A stretch of 64,000 nucleotides of DNA from Actinostola sp. cb2023. Taxonomy: Eukaryota > Cnidaria > Anthozoa > Actiniaria > Actinostolidae. The DNA is taken from positions 350,001 through 414,000 of the forward strand of contig JAUJYZ010001376.1 in NCBI GenBank assembly GCA_033675265.1. The letters run 5' to 3'. Positions 26,133-64,000 of the stretch are shown in pieces. The notes under the pieces are model-generated. The model saw only the letters and a list, made by a program, of their open reading frames with translations, did no database searches and was not told the origin of the DNA. How positions within the stretch are numbered: position 1 is the first letter of the stretch; every line of letters begins with the position of its first letter. The translations under genes and the position numbers were made by a program.

Positions 26133-26529
26133 AAACTTGAACTATTGATATCTTTATACAATATGTCATAAATATTTTTGTAAAATAATAAATTTGCATC
26201 ATGACATTTTCTCCTTGCCCTGTTGTATCAATAAAAGACCAGCTTTTCTGGAAAAGGCAAATTGACATCAGTTATTCCTGATTTTCCAAACAGAAGACAA
26301 TAATAAAATAGAGTACAACTTGTGAGAAATAACCTTTAGTTATAAGACATTATGGTAGGTAGGTACTTCTTGTATGACCTAATACAATGTCTCCAAAGTT
26401 TATATCTTTATGGGACTTTATTATTTAGTCATAAATGAAGTAACTACCTTTCGAAGAATGTCTTGAGTAAATGCCCCAATTTAAACCTATACAAACAATG
26501 ATTTGGACGTCGACAGTCAGTAAAAATAT

Positions 26530-44022
<17,493 letters not shown>

Positions 44023-44387
44023 TTTGTCTTCTGAAGTTCCCGCGCGCGCGCCAGCAGCCACAGGGAACCCAACACTGGAGGGTCATTTCCGGTAACTAGC
44101 GCGCCAAAAGCTTCATTACTCGGGCTACCTGTGGTAGCTCGAGTCTTTTTCTGCAGACCGTGAGATATTTCAACATCTTTTTTTTCGTTCCCGTTCGTCA
44201 AGTAAAAACACTGAGAATCATGATGTACATTATAGTAGAACAGTAAGGAAAGACCGTTTACGACTTTCTGGGCAACATATATCAACTAGTACTATATCAA
44301 CTACCAGCCAAACTAGCAACAGTAACACATAGCACAACGCCCGGGCACAACGGTTAGCTTAAAACCTGACATGAGAAACGCTCGCAA

Positions 44388-44916
44388 CTAGAATGCAGCC
44401 GTGGACAGCTGCAGTTCCGTCCTCACTGGGACTCGTCAGCACGGCGTGGCCAGCAATAATGAGCCGTGGCAACACTCTTACCGACACTGAATCCAGAGAC
44501 GAGCAAAGAGGAAAACTTGGCTATCAGCCACATGTCACACATTACGTGTGGCAAGTAGCCAACACCAAGCAAAACTGCAGAATCTCATGTCCGTGTAGCC
44601 TGCGTCACATCCGGACTTTTCTCTCGTATAGTACTATTCGAGAGAAAAGTCCGGATGTGACGCAGGCTAATGTCCGTGCTTTGTGGATAAAAAAATTCAG
44701 AGTTTTGCTTGATGTTGGCTACTTGCCACACGTAATGTGTGACATGTACATGTAGCTGATAGCCAAGTTTTCCTCTTTGCTCGTCTCTGGATTCAGTGTC
44801 GGTAAGTATGACTGAGCTTCGGTGAAGTGTTGCCACGGCTCATTATTGCTGGCCACGCCGTGCTGACGAGTCCCAGTAAGGACGAAACAGCTGTCCACGG
44901 CTGCTTTCTAGTTTCT
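44388..44916. mobile_element. ~530-bp near-perfect palindrome upstream of SLF1
   Basis: The arms (about 44388-44645 and 44650-44916) meet at CTCGTATAGTACTATTCGAG. They share GCAGCCGTGGACAGCTG at the outer ends and CCGGACTTTTCTCTCG inside. One arm has a ~20-bp extra stretch near 44800. Probably a fold-back transposon. Confidence 0.75.
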
Positions 44917-44934
44917 AGTCATTAATTATGGGTA

Positions 44935-46015
44935 GGGGGGGGAGGGGCTGGTAAATGGGAGGGGGGCTTGAAAAATTTCAACCACCTTTTTTTTTGGGGG
45001 GGGGGGGGGGGGGGAGTCAAAAAAGTTTTATAAAATTGGTGAGGGGGGGGTCAAAAAAGTTTGATTGAATATATTGATTATTCTGACGTTTTATATTTTA
45101 TCCTAATAATTATTATTATTAACTAATAATTATTAACAGTATTAACTTGCTGAATTGAACTACTCTCAGAAGGCAGGAAATGCTATTTCAGAGACCCTAT
45201 ACCTCAAAAATTTTCGGGCAATTCGAAGCATCTCGCACACCCCTAAGAGCTCGCAAATTCGCCGTTCGTCAGATTGTTCACCCCAGTAATTTTCCGCTTA
45301 CTACGGGCCTGTTGCTAAACTATTCTTATATAGAATACCATTGCAAGTCAAATATCAAAAGTTTGTAAACCTATATATGAAATAAAGTTAACAAGCCGGT
45401 ACAGGAATAAATCATTGTTACAAGTGTATGCAACAGGAAATCACTATTGCTACATGTACTTGCAGGTTTATATGTAAAGTATTCTATGTAAATAACTAAA
45501 TTTATAATATAGTCATTTGCAAAAATTCTGGCCGCCACGATATATCAATATATCAGTATATCGGGTGCATTATGGGTAATTAAATAATAACATTTTGAGT
45601 TTCCTTACTTATTAAATGAAGCAAAATTTACAAACAACAAACGTAGGACAAAAACAAACATTATACTAAACATTTCTACCAACTTTGCTGGCGTTAACCC
45701 GCTTTAAGGGGAATTTTCGATTATTTAATTACCCATAATGCACCCGATATATTGATATATTGATATATCGTGGCGGCCAGAATTTTTGCAAATGACTGTA
45801 AATACAATGTAATGTAAATATCAGTCTAGAAGATCGAATGGAATATAAAATAATTAAAAATAGCTGCAGTACTTAGGGGGGGGGGGGGGGGGGGGAGGAG
45901 GGTCAGAAAAGTTTGGTCTGGTAGTATTGGGAGTGAGGACAAAAAGTTTGCACTCTCCTTTGAGGGGGGTGCAAAAAGTTTTTCACACCAACATTTTCCA
46001 TTTACCAGAACCCCC
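44935..46015. mobile_element. Inverted-repeat element with G tracts and a nested MITE
   Basis: GGGGCTGGTAAATGGGAGG near 44945 is inverted as CCATTTACCAGAACCCCC near 46000. GGGTCAAAAAAGTTTG-type segments with poly-G (44995-45014 and 45876-45895) occur towards both ends. The interior holds a second element at 45511-45796. Confidence 0.55.
45511..45796. mobile_element. MITE nested in the preceding element
   Basis: AGTCATTTGCAAAAATTCTG and the following GGCCGCCACGATATATCAAT are exactly mirrored at 45722-45795; arms exceed 60 bp. Confidence 0.8.
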
Positions 46016-47040
46016 AGCTGAGAAGCTGAGACATAAAAAAGACTAACGTAGAGGATTTCGGCCGGGTTAAATCCAAAAGGACAGTGAGAGAAGGGATATC
46101 CGGCCCCTAAGTACTAAGCCATAAAGCATATATGATATACATAATTAAATGTCTAAGTGACATTTCTAACTATTCAATCTTGGGGACACAATTTCAATAG
46201 GAAGAAAAAATAATAGTAAATCAACGAACTTCATAAGGAATCACAACCTACGGAGTCTAGTAAGTCGCAAAATCAGAAAAACACAATTTCTGCCATACAT
46301 TTTCTGTATTGAAATTGCTGCGCCATGTATTTTTAATAGAACCATCTCTAAATTCGTGAAATGTCCAGATTTTGTTACGTACAATCCTTGGCTTTCTTCA
46401 AAAAATGAGATTGGTATAGATTCTAAAGTGCTGGAACAACTAGCAGGGCCAAAAATGAGAAAAACACGATTTCTGCCATACATTTTCTGTATTGAAATTG
46501 CTGCGCCATGTATTTTTAATAGAACCATCTCTAAATTCGTGAAATATTCAGATTTTTTTACGTACAATCGTTGGCTTTCTTCAAAAAATGAGATTGAGAC
46601 AGATTCTAAGCAGTTGCATGGAACAACTAGTAGGCCCAAAAATTAGAAAAACTCGAATTCTGCCATACATTTACTGTAATGAAATTGCTGCGCCATGTAT
46701 TTTTGATAGAACCATCTCTAAATTCGTGAAATGTCCAGATATTTTTACGTACAAACCTTGCATTTCTTCAACAAATGAGATTGGTAAAGATTCTAAAGGG
46801 CTGGAACAAATAGTAGGGCCAAAAATTAGAAAAACATGATTTCTGCATACATTACATTCTACACAATTGCTGCGCCATGTATTTTTGATAGAACCATCTC
46901 TAAATTCGTGAAATGTCCAGATCTTTTTTACGTACAATCCTTGCATTTCTTCAACAAATGAGATTGGTAAAGATTCTAAAGGGCTGGAACAACTAGTAGG
47001 GCCAAAAGTTAGAAACACACGATTTCTGCCATACAGTTAC

Positions 47041-47519
47041 TCTCTCCAGCATTAATGAAACTCCATTGGTTGCCCATTGAAAACAGAATTGTATTTAAGA
47101 TTCTTCTTCTTACATTCAAAGCCCGTACACAATTGGCTCCAAAATATCTACAAGATCTTATTATCGACTATACTCCATCCAGAAAGCTGCGCTCCGCCTC
47201 AAAGTGTTTGCTTGAAGTCCCTAACTACAACCTAAAGTCTTATGGCAAACGAGCTTTCTCAGTTGCTGCCCCGACCTTGTGGAACTCTATTCCAATAGAC
47301 ATAAAAACATCCACGTCGATTGACATTTTTTTAAAGAAGCTAAAAACATATCTCTTTAAAAAAAGTTACTTTTAATATTATCTTTTTAATGTTATTATTA
47401 TTTTTTTTTTAGTTATGTATATATATTTTTAGGTTTTAATTAGCATTCTAAGCGCTCTGATCATTGTTATGGATAGTGGCGCTATATAAAATGTATTATT
47501 ATTATTTATTATTATTAAT
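47041..47519 (+). mobile_element. 3' fragment of an L2/CR1-type non-LTR retrotransposon
   Basis: The coding remnant reads LHWLPIENRIVFKILLLTFK ... WNSIPIDIKTS ... FLKKLKTYLFKKSYF, the C-terminal end of the reverse transcriptase ORF in this class. A tail GCGCTATATAAAATGTATTA with ATT triplets follows. Flanks ACAGTTACT (47032-47040) and ACATTTACT (47520-47528) are a target duplication with one mismatch, made from the satellite itself. Confidence 0.85.
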
Positions 47520-48280
47520 TACATTTACTGTAATGAAATTGCTGCGCCATGTATTTCTGATGGAACCATCTCTAAATTCGTGAATGTCCAGATTTTTTTA
47601 CGTACAATCCTTGGCTTTCTTCAAAAAATGACATTGGGAAAGATTCTAAGCACCTGGAACAACTAGTAGGGCCCAAAAATTAGAAAAACACACGATTTCT
47701 GCCATACATTTACTGTAATGAAATTGCTGCGCCATGTATTTCTGATGGAACCATCTCTGAATTCGTTAAATGTCCAGATTTTTTTACGTACAATCCTTGG
47801 CTTTCTTCAAAAAATGACATTGGGAAAGATTCTAAGCACCTGGAACAACTAGTAGGGCCAAAAATTAGAAAAACACACGATTTCTGCCATACATTTACTG
47901 TAATGAAATTGCTGCGCCATGTATTTCTGATGGAACCATCTCTGAATTCGTTAAATGTCCAGATTTTTTTACGTACAATCCTTGGCTTTCTTCAAAAAAT
48001 GACATTGGGAAAGATTCTAAGCACCTGGAACAACTAGTAGGGCCAAAAATTAGAAACACACGATTTCTGCCATACATTTACTGTAATGAAATTGCTGCGC
48101 CATGTATTTCTGATGGAACCATCTCTGAATTCGTTAAATGTCCAGATTTTTTTACGTACATGGCTTGGCTTTCTTCAAAAAATGACATTGGGAAAGATTC
48201 TAAGCACCTGGAACAACTAGTAGGGCCAAAAATTAGAAACATGCACACGATTTCTGCCATACATTTACTGTAATGAAATT

Positions 48281-48602
48281 GCCCTATACCACTATGACGT
48301 AACGGCTTATTTATGAGGGGGACAGAATCGTGAAGAACAATAGAAATTTGAACTAAATCTGCTCTGCTGAGGTTCGCTTGATTTCAAATTGACTAGTTTC
48401 CAGATATTATGTTCATCGATACTTTTTCTTCACAATATTTACTGTGTTTGGTGACTTTTATCGCTTTCAGACCGTCTGTGTAAAATACATTTATTTTGAG
48501 AAATCCTTTGTGTTGTTGCTGTTTTGAACCCCCTCTAGCGACCATGATCCTTAGCGTTTAAACAATAGATTGTTTTGATTTGACGTCATAGTGGTATAGG
48601 GC
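48281..48602. mobile_element. 322-bp MITE inserted in the 183-bp satellite
   Basis: Terminal inverted repeats GCCCTATACCACTATGACGT and the near-inverse. AATT at 48277-48280 is duplicated at 48603-48606, and joining the flanks restores the satellite unit exactly. Confidence 0.85.
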
Positions 48603-50360
48603 AATTGCTGCGCCATGTATTTCTGATGGAACCATCTCTGAATTCGTTAAATGTCCAGATTTTTTTACGCACAATCCTTGGCTTTCTTCAAAAAATGACA
48701 TTGGGAAAGATTCTAAGCACCTGGAACAACTAGTAGGGCCAAAAATTAGAAACACACGATTTCTGCCATACATTTGCTGCGCCATGTATTTCTGATGGAA
48801 CCATCTCTGAATTCGTTAAATGTCCAGATTTTTTTTACGTACAATCCTTGGCTTTCTTCAAAAAATGACATTGGGAAAGATTCTAAGCACCTGGAACAAC
48901 TAGTAGGGCCAAAAATTAGAAACACACGATTTCTGCCATACATTTACTGTAATGAAATTGCTGCGCCATGTATTTCTGATGGAACCATCTCTGAATTCGT
49001 TAAATGTCCAGATTTTTTTACGTACAATCCTTGGCTTTCATCAAAAAATGACATTGGGAAAGATTCTAAGCACCTGGAACAACTAGTAGGTCCAAAAATT
49101 AGAAACACACGATTTCTCCCATACATTTACTGTAATGAAATTGCTGCGCCATGTATTTCTGATGGAACCATCTCTGAATTCGTTAAATGTCCAGATTTTT
49201 TTACGCACAATCCTCGGCTTTCTTCAAAAAATGACATTGGGAAAGATTCTAAGCACCTGGAACAACTAGTAGGGCCAAAAATTAGAAACGCACGATTTCT
49301 GCCATACATTTACTGTAATGAAATTGCTGCGCCATGTATTTCTGATGGAACCATCTCTGAATTCGTTAAATGTCCAGATTGGTAAAGATTCTAAAGGGCT
49401 GGAACAACTAGTAGGGCCAAAAATTAGAAACGCACGATTTCTGCCATACATTTACTGTAATGAAATTGCTGCGCCATGTATTTCTGATGGAACCATCTCT
49501 GAATTCGTTAAATGTCCAGATTGGTAAAGATTCTAAAGGGCTGGAACAACTAGTAGGGCCAAAAATTAGAAAAACGCGATTTCTGCCATATATTTACTGT
49601 GATGAAATTGCTACGTTATGTAATTTAGATAGAACCATCTCCAAATTCGTTAAATGTCCAGATTTTTTTACGTACAATCTTTGGCTTTCTTCAAAAAATG
49701 AGATTGCATGGTGAAGATTCTAAAGGGCTGGGACAAATAGTAGGGCTAAAAATTAGAAAAACACAATTTCTGCCATACATTTACTGTGATGAAATTGCTG
49801 CACCATGTATTTTTGATAGAACCATCTCTGAATTCGTGAAATGTCCAGATTCTTTTACGTACAATCCTTGGCTTTCTTCAAAAAATGAGATTGGTAAAGA
49901 TTCTAAAGGGCTGGAACAACTAGTATGGCCAAAAATTAGAAAAACACGAATTATGCCATACATATACTGTAATGGCAATTGCTACGTTATGTAATTTAGA
50001 TAGAACTATCTCCAAATTCGTGAAATGTCCAGATTTTTTTACGTACAATCCTTGGCCTTCTTCAAAAAATGAGATTGGTGAAGATTCTAAAGGGCTGGAA
50101 CAACTAGTAGGGCCAACAATTAGAAAAAAAACACGATTTCTGCCATGTATATTTACTGTAATGAAAAATTCTTTTACGTACAATCCTTGGCTTTCTTCAA
50201 AAAATGAGATTGGTAAAGATTCTAAATGAACAACTAGTAGGGCCAAAAATTAGAAAAACACTGAATTATGCGAAATTTCAGATGTATTTTTGATGGAACC
50301 ATCTCTGAATTCGTGAAATGTCCAGATTTTTGTACGTACAATGAGATTGGTAAAGATTTT

Positions 50361-50826
50361 GAGAATCTGCAACAGTAGCCGTTAGTCTCCCTCGCATCGT
50401 TTTTAGTTTAGCTTATACCAGGTGGGCTACCTGTGGCTTTTGGCTCTTCAGTCATTTCTTTTTTTCTAACCTTCTTTATTGCTTGGTTTTTGATCTTATA
50501 ATTTGCCTTCAAATGACGGGCAAACACTGCCCTCCATGTGCTTCCAAGCAGAGAGTATTCTAAAAAAGGTGCAATTCAGCTGATGAAACTTCCTCACGAG
50601 ACCGGAAGTGACGTCTAATGAAATCAAGCAATTGTTTTTCCTTCGTCCCATTTTGTAGTTGTGTTTTTCATTATTTGTTTCTTTTATCCCTTTAAAATCT
50701 TACAATTGTGATATGTATTGCTTGTTCCCCTCTTCTGCTCTTGTCGGAATGTAAAGTTCTCTACTTTGCATAATACCACCCCTCCCCTCCACAGTAGCTT
50801 TTCGTCATTATTTATACATTGTAAAC
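50361..50826 (+). other. 5' flank of the phosphatase gene
   Basis: No repeat array. AT-rich, with an initiator-type GTAAACATGGCGG start context at 50821. No promoter element identified with confidence. Confidence 0.35.
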
Positions 50827-59872
<9,046 letters not shown>

Positions 59873-60067
59873 TCTCCAACTTGTCTGGTTTCATAATTAT
59901 CCTTTTATTCAAACTCCTGATTATTTAAACATGAATTATTTTACAAGTTTTTCTGATTCCCACTTGAAGGACCCTGCAATTTGTTTAGCGACCTGGCCTG
60001 ATGCCAAGTCGATCTCATTTTTATTACTTTATTCTATTTTATAAAACTACTTGAAGAGGAAATTAAA

Positions 60068-61005
60068 ATTGAAGTAGATAATGGTATTGAAAAAATAAAA
60101 ATTCCCGGCAAATATTTGGTTCATCTCTTTCTCTGTTGAACTTACAAAGTTGTGTCCCCAACATTCCTTCCCAAATCTGTCATGCTTTTACTTTACTGTT
60201 TTACAAAGTGTACCCTGCAGCAAGGTTACGTTAGGAAAATGAACTTTCGTCATCTGTAGAACTGGATATTTCTCATTGAAGTAGATAATGGTATTGAAAA
60301 AATAAAAATTCCCAGCAAATATTTGGTTCATCTCTTTCTCTGTTGAACTTACAAAGTTGTGTCCCCAACATTCCTTCCCAAATCTGTCATGCTTTTACTT
60401 TACTGTTTTACAAAGTGTACCCTGCAGCAAGGTTACGTTAGGAAAATGAACTTTCGTCATCTGTAGAACTGGATATTCTCATTGAAGTAGATAATGGTAT
60501 TGAAAAAATAAAAATTCCCGGCAAATATTTGGTTCATCTCTTTCTCTGTTGAACTTACAAAGTTGTGTCCCCAACATTCCTTCCCAAATCTGTCATGCTT
60601 TTACTTTACTGTTTTACAAAGTGTACCCTGCAGCAAGGTTACGTTAGGAAAATGAACTTTCGTCATCTGTAGAACTGGATATTTCTCATTGAAGTAGATA
60701 ATGGTATTGAAAAAATAAAAATTCCCAGCAAATATTTGGTTCATCTCTTTCTCTGTTGAACTTACAAAGTTGTGTCCCCAACATTCCTTCCCAAATCTGT
60801 CATGCTTTTACTTTACTGTTTTACAAAGTGTACCCTGCAGCAAGGTTACGTTAGGAAAATGAACTTTCGTCATCTGTAGAACTGGATATTTCTCATTGAA
60901 GTAGATAATGGTATTGAAAAAATAAAAATTCCCAGCAAATATTTGGTTCATCTCTTTGTTGAACTTACAAAGTTGTGTCCCCAACATTCCTCCCCAAATC
61001 TGTCA
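60068..61005. repeat. ~207-bp tandem repeat, about 4.5 copies
   Basis: Units starting ATTGAAGTAGATAATGGTAT are nearly identical. The array lies where the missing 3' exons of the phosphatase gene would be expected. Confidence 0.94.
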
Positions 61006-61012
61006 TCCAGGC

Positions 61013-61158
61013 CCCGGTTGCACGAAAGGTGAATAGCGCTATCTACCGGATAAGTCCTATCCAACGGATAAAATGTATTGGATAACTGCATCAGTTTTAT
61101 TCATTGGATAAGACTTATTCGGTGGATGCGCTATTCACCTTTCGTGCAACTGGGGCCA
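61013..61158. mobile_element. MITE (GGTTGCACGAAAGG type)
   Basis: GGCCCCGGTTGCACGAAAGG and AATAGCGC at the left; inverse GCGCTATTCACCTTTCGTGC with AACTGGGGCC at the right. About 145 bp. Its minus strand holds AATAAA (61101-61096), which might serve the transporter transcript. Confidence 0.8.
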
Positions 61159-61297
61159 GTACGTCATACTTCTTTTGTTTCGAGACAAAAAAGATTACAA
61201 CTTTCAACAGTCAATGCTGAGGAATCTGTTTGTCAAGTCAGCAAAAAATATAAGAAATTGATTTGAGAATGTCATATGTATTCGTACTTCGTTGTCA

Positions 61298-64000
61298 TTA
61301 CTTCGGTCGTTTCTTGACGGGCGATCTTTCTTCTTCACTCGTCGCGATCATGGACGACAACCATTCGTCATCGCTACTTGTGCTGCTTGATTGTGGTGTG
61401 ATGTCTTCACTACTTCTCGCGGACAAAGACGGCGAGTACTTCAGCAGAAACTTCTTTATCTCGTCATCTTTCTTGCCTTCCTTGCTGTTGCGAAAACCAA
61501 ATGTGAAGTAGATGGCATACCCTGAATGAGAGAAATAGATTCCATGGAAATAGATTCCAAATCAACTGATTGGGAAATAACTCAGTTTGAAATAGGGATG
61601 ATTGTGATGATCTTGTGACGTTTTAGAAAAAATGTCAGGTTTTTGCAGCACATGAAACTTTCTTCGCTCGTACAAATCACCCATTCATCCATCCATCCAT
61701 TCATTCATCCATTCATTCTTTCATATAATAATAATTTTCCGTTGATCGACATATGCAAATAACGCTATTTACATATGCTGATCAACAGCGCTTTCATCCA
61801 TTCGTCAATCCATCCATTCATTCATCCATTTATTCATGCATTCTTCCACTTTTCAAGCATCTCTAAATTTGCCGTCCCTTCTTCTTCCTCCCTCCCTCCC
61901 TTTCTTCCTTTTCCAACAAAGTCCTCCACTTGGCTACTCGTGATAAAAGAACCACCAAGGACGGCAATCAAAGCTCCGACAGTGACCGATTTCAGTGCAT
62001 GCCCGTACTTTCTACACAAGACTACAAGTGTACCCATTCAATACGGCAACAAAGATATACAGCTAATTGCATAATCGTTGTCGGATTGAAAATCATGAAA
62101 GCTATGACCAAAAGGAATTCTGGGAAATTAAAACTCTCAAATAACACCGTCAAATGATCGACCTTTTTATCCAGACTTGTAGGATCTTAGTTAAATAGCT
62201 CATATATCTTCGAAACTACGAGAACATTGAATATATCTGCATGTAATGCAGGTCATGAACTGATTTCCCATCCATCCTTGCGGTCTCAGCTTCTATGATT
62301 TATGATTTTCAACCCGACAACGATTATGCAATTAGCTATGTAATCATATGCAATAACCATATACTTACCAATAAACGTCCAAGCAGCAAAACTTGCCCAT
62401 GTAATCTTCGATAGATTTGTCAATAAATACTCATTGAATACTATACTAAGTATAGGAATAGTTGGTACAAATGGTACTGAGAACCTAGTGTGAGGATCTC
62501 TCATTGGCTGCATGTATAGTACCACCATTGAACCCAGCGAGAGCGCGCCTGTTATGCCAGTAACGATGTGTGTTAAGACATAGCCTCTGGGTACCGCCAG
62601 GCAAAATCCATAAGTCGATACGACCATACAAGCACATGCCAAACACGCAGTCCCGTAAGTTTGAGAATCTGGTAATGGCGGCTGGGGTGATACCTCGGGG
62701 TTGTTGATGTCGTCAGACTGTAGGGTGCTGTAAATGGTTTTAGTGACGCGACGTCTCCAGCAAGCACGCATCATATCACACCAAGAAGGTTGTATATCTT
62801 CAGCGTTAGTGTTGGCGTCACCAGCATTAGCGTTGCCATCGACTTTCTTTAGTATCGGTACTTTGATAGTAAATCCTTCGCAGTCTAGTTCTTCTGGTGG
62901 CTTATAGCGATCTAAAATGACAGAGATTGCGACCATAGTGTAAGCCAGCATTGTCCCAATGGACAGCATCTCGACTAACTTGTTGGTGTCTACAAATAGT
63001 GCTACTGTCGCCGCAGTCAGTCCACAGAAAAACACGGCTCGAACAGGTGCTTGGGTTTTACTATTGACGCTTCCAAAGAACTCGAAGAGAAGACCATCGT
63101 GTGCCATGGCGTACATGATACGAGAACCAGAAAACAGATATGTCAACAGAGATGTAGTCATGGCGAATATTCCTCCCACTGCTACGAAGTATTTCCCTAA
63201 CGGAAAGCCTTGGTAAGAAAAGGCTTCAGGTAGAGCTACATCTGGTGACAGTTCGTTATAAGGTATCATCAGTGTCAGTATAGCAGCAATGACCAGGTAT
63301 ACTGCCACACCAGCATAAGTACTAATAGTATTTGCATAAGGAATTGTAGTTTTAGGCTCAAGAGCTTCTTCGCTAGCTGTATTTAAAGTATCAAAACCGA
63401 GATAGGCAAAGTACGAGCTTGCAGCACCTATCATAATACCATGGAAACCGTACGGGGCGAATTTATGGATAGTATTCCAGTTCTTAGTGTCAACATAGTA
63501 AATACCAGCCAGTATAACAAACAGGATGACAAGGACATTTATTACAGTAGCGACTCGTATAAAAGAAGCGGTTTTTCTGACTCCAACAGCAGAGACAATG
63601 GTAAACAACAATACTACAGCGAAGGCCAAAAAGTCAGGGAAACGTAAGAACCCAGTAACGTTCCAGTTGGATATGTGCTCCAGAAAGAACTTGTATATAT
63701 GTCCACCAGCTATATTATTGATGAAACGACTAACTTCGTGGCCCAGAAGAGCTACAGCGATGGTATTCTCAAGAATTAAGTTCCATCCGACCAAGAAAGC
63801 CCATATTTCACCCATGGCGAAATACGTGTACGAGTAAGACGAGCCAGTGCGAGAGATTCGTGAGCCAAACTCGGCATAACACAGCGAACACAGACATACA
63901 GGGACAGCTGCGATAAGGAGTGAGAGAACGATGGCAGGACCGGCTGTGTTTCGAGCAATTTCTCCTGTTGCAATGTACAAACCTGCTCCCAACATCGACC
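61298..64000 (-). CDS. SLC7-family cationic amino acid transporter (5' end outside window)
   Basis: The long exon 64000-62369 begins inside the conserved SMLGAGLYIATGEIARNTAG segment of TM1. It continues through AEFGSRISRTGSSYSYTYFA, WNLILENTIAVA, AASSYFAYLGFDTLNTASEE (a signature of CAT transporters) and SGSRIMYAMAHDGLLF. The last exon 61521-61298 joins in phase (FIG then YAIYFTFGFRNSK) and ends PVKKRPK before TAA. At least ten hydrophobic segments are seen, within the APC superfamily's usual 12-14. The large loop and double TM block between RYKPPEE and MQPMRDP fit CAT1-4 rather than light-chain SLC7 members. Substrates of relatives are arginine, lysine and ornithine. The C-tail is Ser-rich and cytosolic. 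The exact SLC7 member is not assigned. Confidence 0.9.
61680..61860. repeat. (ATCC/ATTC)n microsatellite
   Basis: Tetranucleotide repeats in the transporter intron, interrupted at 61724-61795 by a short inverted GATCGACATATGCAAATA / ATTTACATATGCTGATCA pair. Confidence 0.85.
62061..62338. mobile_element. Uninterrupted MITE of the ATAATCGTTGTCGG family
   Basis: AGCTAATTGCATAATCGTTG at the left and its inverse at the right, about 278 bp. This copy lacks the Mutator-like insertion at the matching point (near 62235), so it is the empty-site reference for 27491-29342. It lies about 30 bp from the transporter donor. Confidence 0.82.

Larger units (their letters stand above)
24575..26529. other. SLF1-SFSWAP intergenic region
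   Basis: It contains the SFSWAP 5' flank, a poly-G tract (24981-25007), a GGTACC minisatellite, and a fold-back element at 25972-26132. AATAAA on the minus strand near 26416-26421 lies about 110 bases beyond the SLF1 stop and could be its polyadenylation signal. Confidence 0.5.
46260..50360 (+). repeat. 183-bp satellite, about 17 copies, with insertions
   Basis: Each unit contains GCTGCGCCATGTATTTCTGA, TGTCCAGATTTTTTTACGTA and GGCTTTCTTCAAAAAATGA. Homogeneous in the middle (47540-49310), more diverged at both ends, with ~141-bp deleted units near 49380 and 49520. Because 183 is 3 x 61, 60-residue frames recur on both strands; these are not considered genes. The array is broken by a LINE fragment (47041) and a MITE (48281). 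Confidence 0.93.

Noticed and set aside
46241..49994. Series of ~60-residue frames on both strands that look like a repeated protein
   Set aside because: They follow a 183-bp satellite (61 codons) with deletions, insertions and no splice or start context.

Overview
The window is nuclear DNA from an animal, probably a non-vertebrate. Coding sequence is split into short exons by GT-AG introns (one clear GC-AG) whose phases join correctly. Two genes belong to families typical of animals: SFSWAP and SLF1. Long minisatellites, fold-back transposons and non-LTR retrotransposon tails fill introns and spacers. A cnidarian, lancelet or similar invertebrate would fit, but I cannot fix the phylum from sequence alone.

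Layout. (1) 1-14114, + strand: the 3' part of a very large modular secreted-type gene. It holds five von Willebrand A (vWA) domains, three LamG/pentraxin-like domains, proline/arginine-rich linkers, two WSC-like cysteine domains, a 324-codon arginine-rich repeat exon, an acidic exon and a final LamG-like domain. Its 5' end lies outside the window. (2) 14115-17872: 3' UTR, fold-back elements and a ~59-bp satellite split by a hAT-like element. (3) 17873-24574, - strand: SFSWAP (suppressor-of-white-apricot splicing regulator), 13 exons, 707 aa. One intron carries a 13-bp minisatellite that abuts a splice acceptor. (4) 26530-44022, - strand: SLF1 (BRCT + ankyrin DNA-repair adaptor), 14 exons, about 905 aa, with introns full of transposons and repeats. 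(5) 44023-50826: a large palindrome, a fold-back element with G tracts, and a 183-bp satellite interrupted by a LINE fragment and a MITE. (6) 50827-59872, + strand: a 14-exon gene joining a possible Nudix-like N-terminus, an acidic linker, EF-hand-like segments and a PPP-family Ser/Thr phosphatase domain. It has no recognisable C-terminal catalytic third. (7) 59873-61297: a ~207-bp tandem repeat and a MITE. (8) 61298-64000, - strand: an SLC7-type cationic amino acid transporter whose 5' end runs off the window.

The genes do not form an operon or pathway. SFSWAP acts in pre-mRNA splicing, SLF1 in SMC5/6 recruitment to DNA damage, the phosphatase in probable calcium-linked signalling, the transporter at a membrane, and the vWA/LamG protein probably outside the cell. 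The most informative signals are evolutionary. Adjacent vWA and LamG exons are nearly identical although the introns between them are unalike. One terminal splice acceptor lies inside a minisatellite unit. A 1.56-kb Mutator-like fold-back has an exact 9-bp target duplication inside a MITE, and an uninterrupted copy of that MITE lies 33 kb away.
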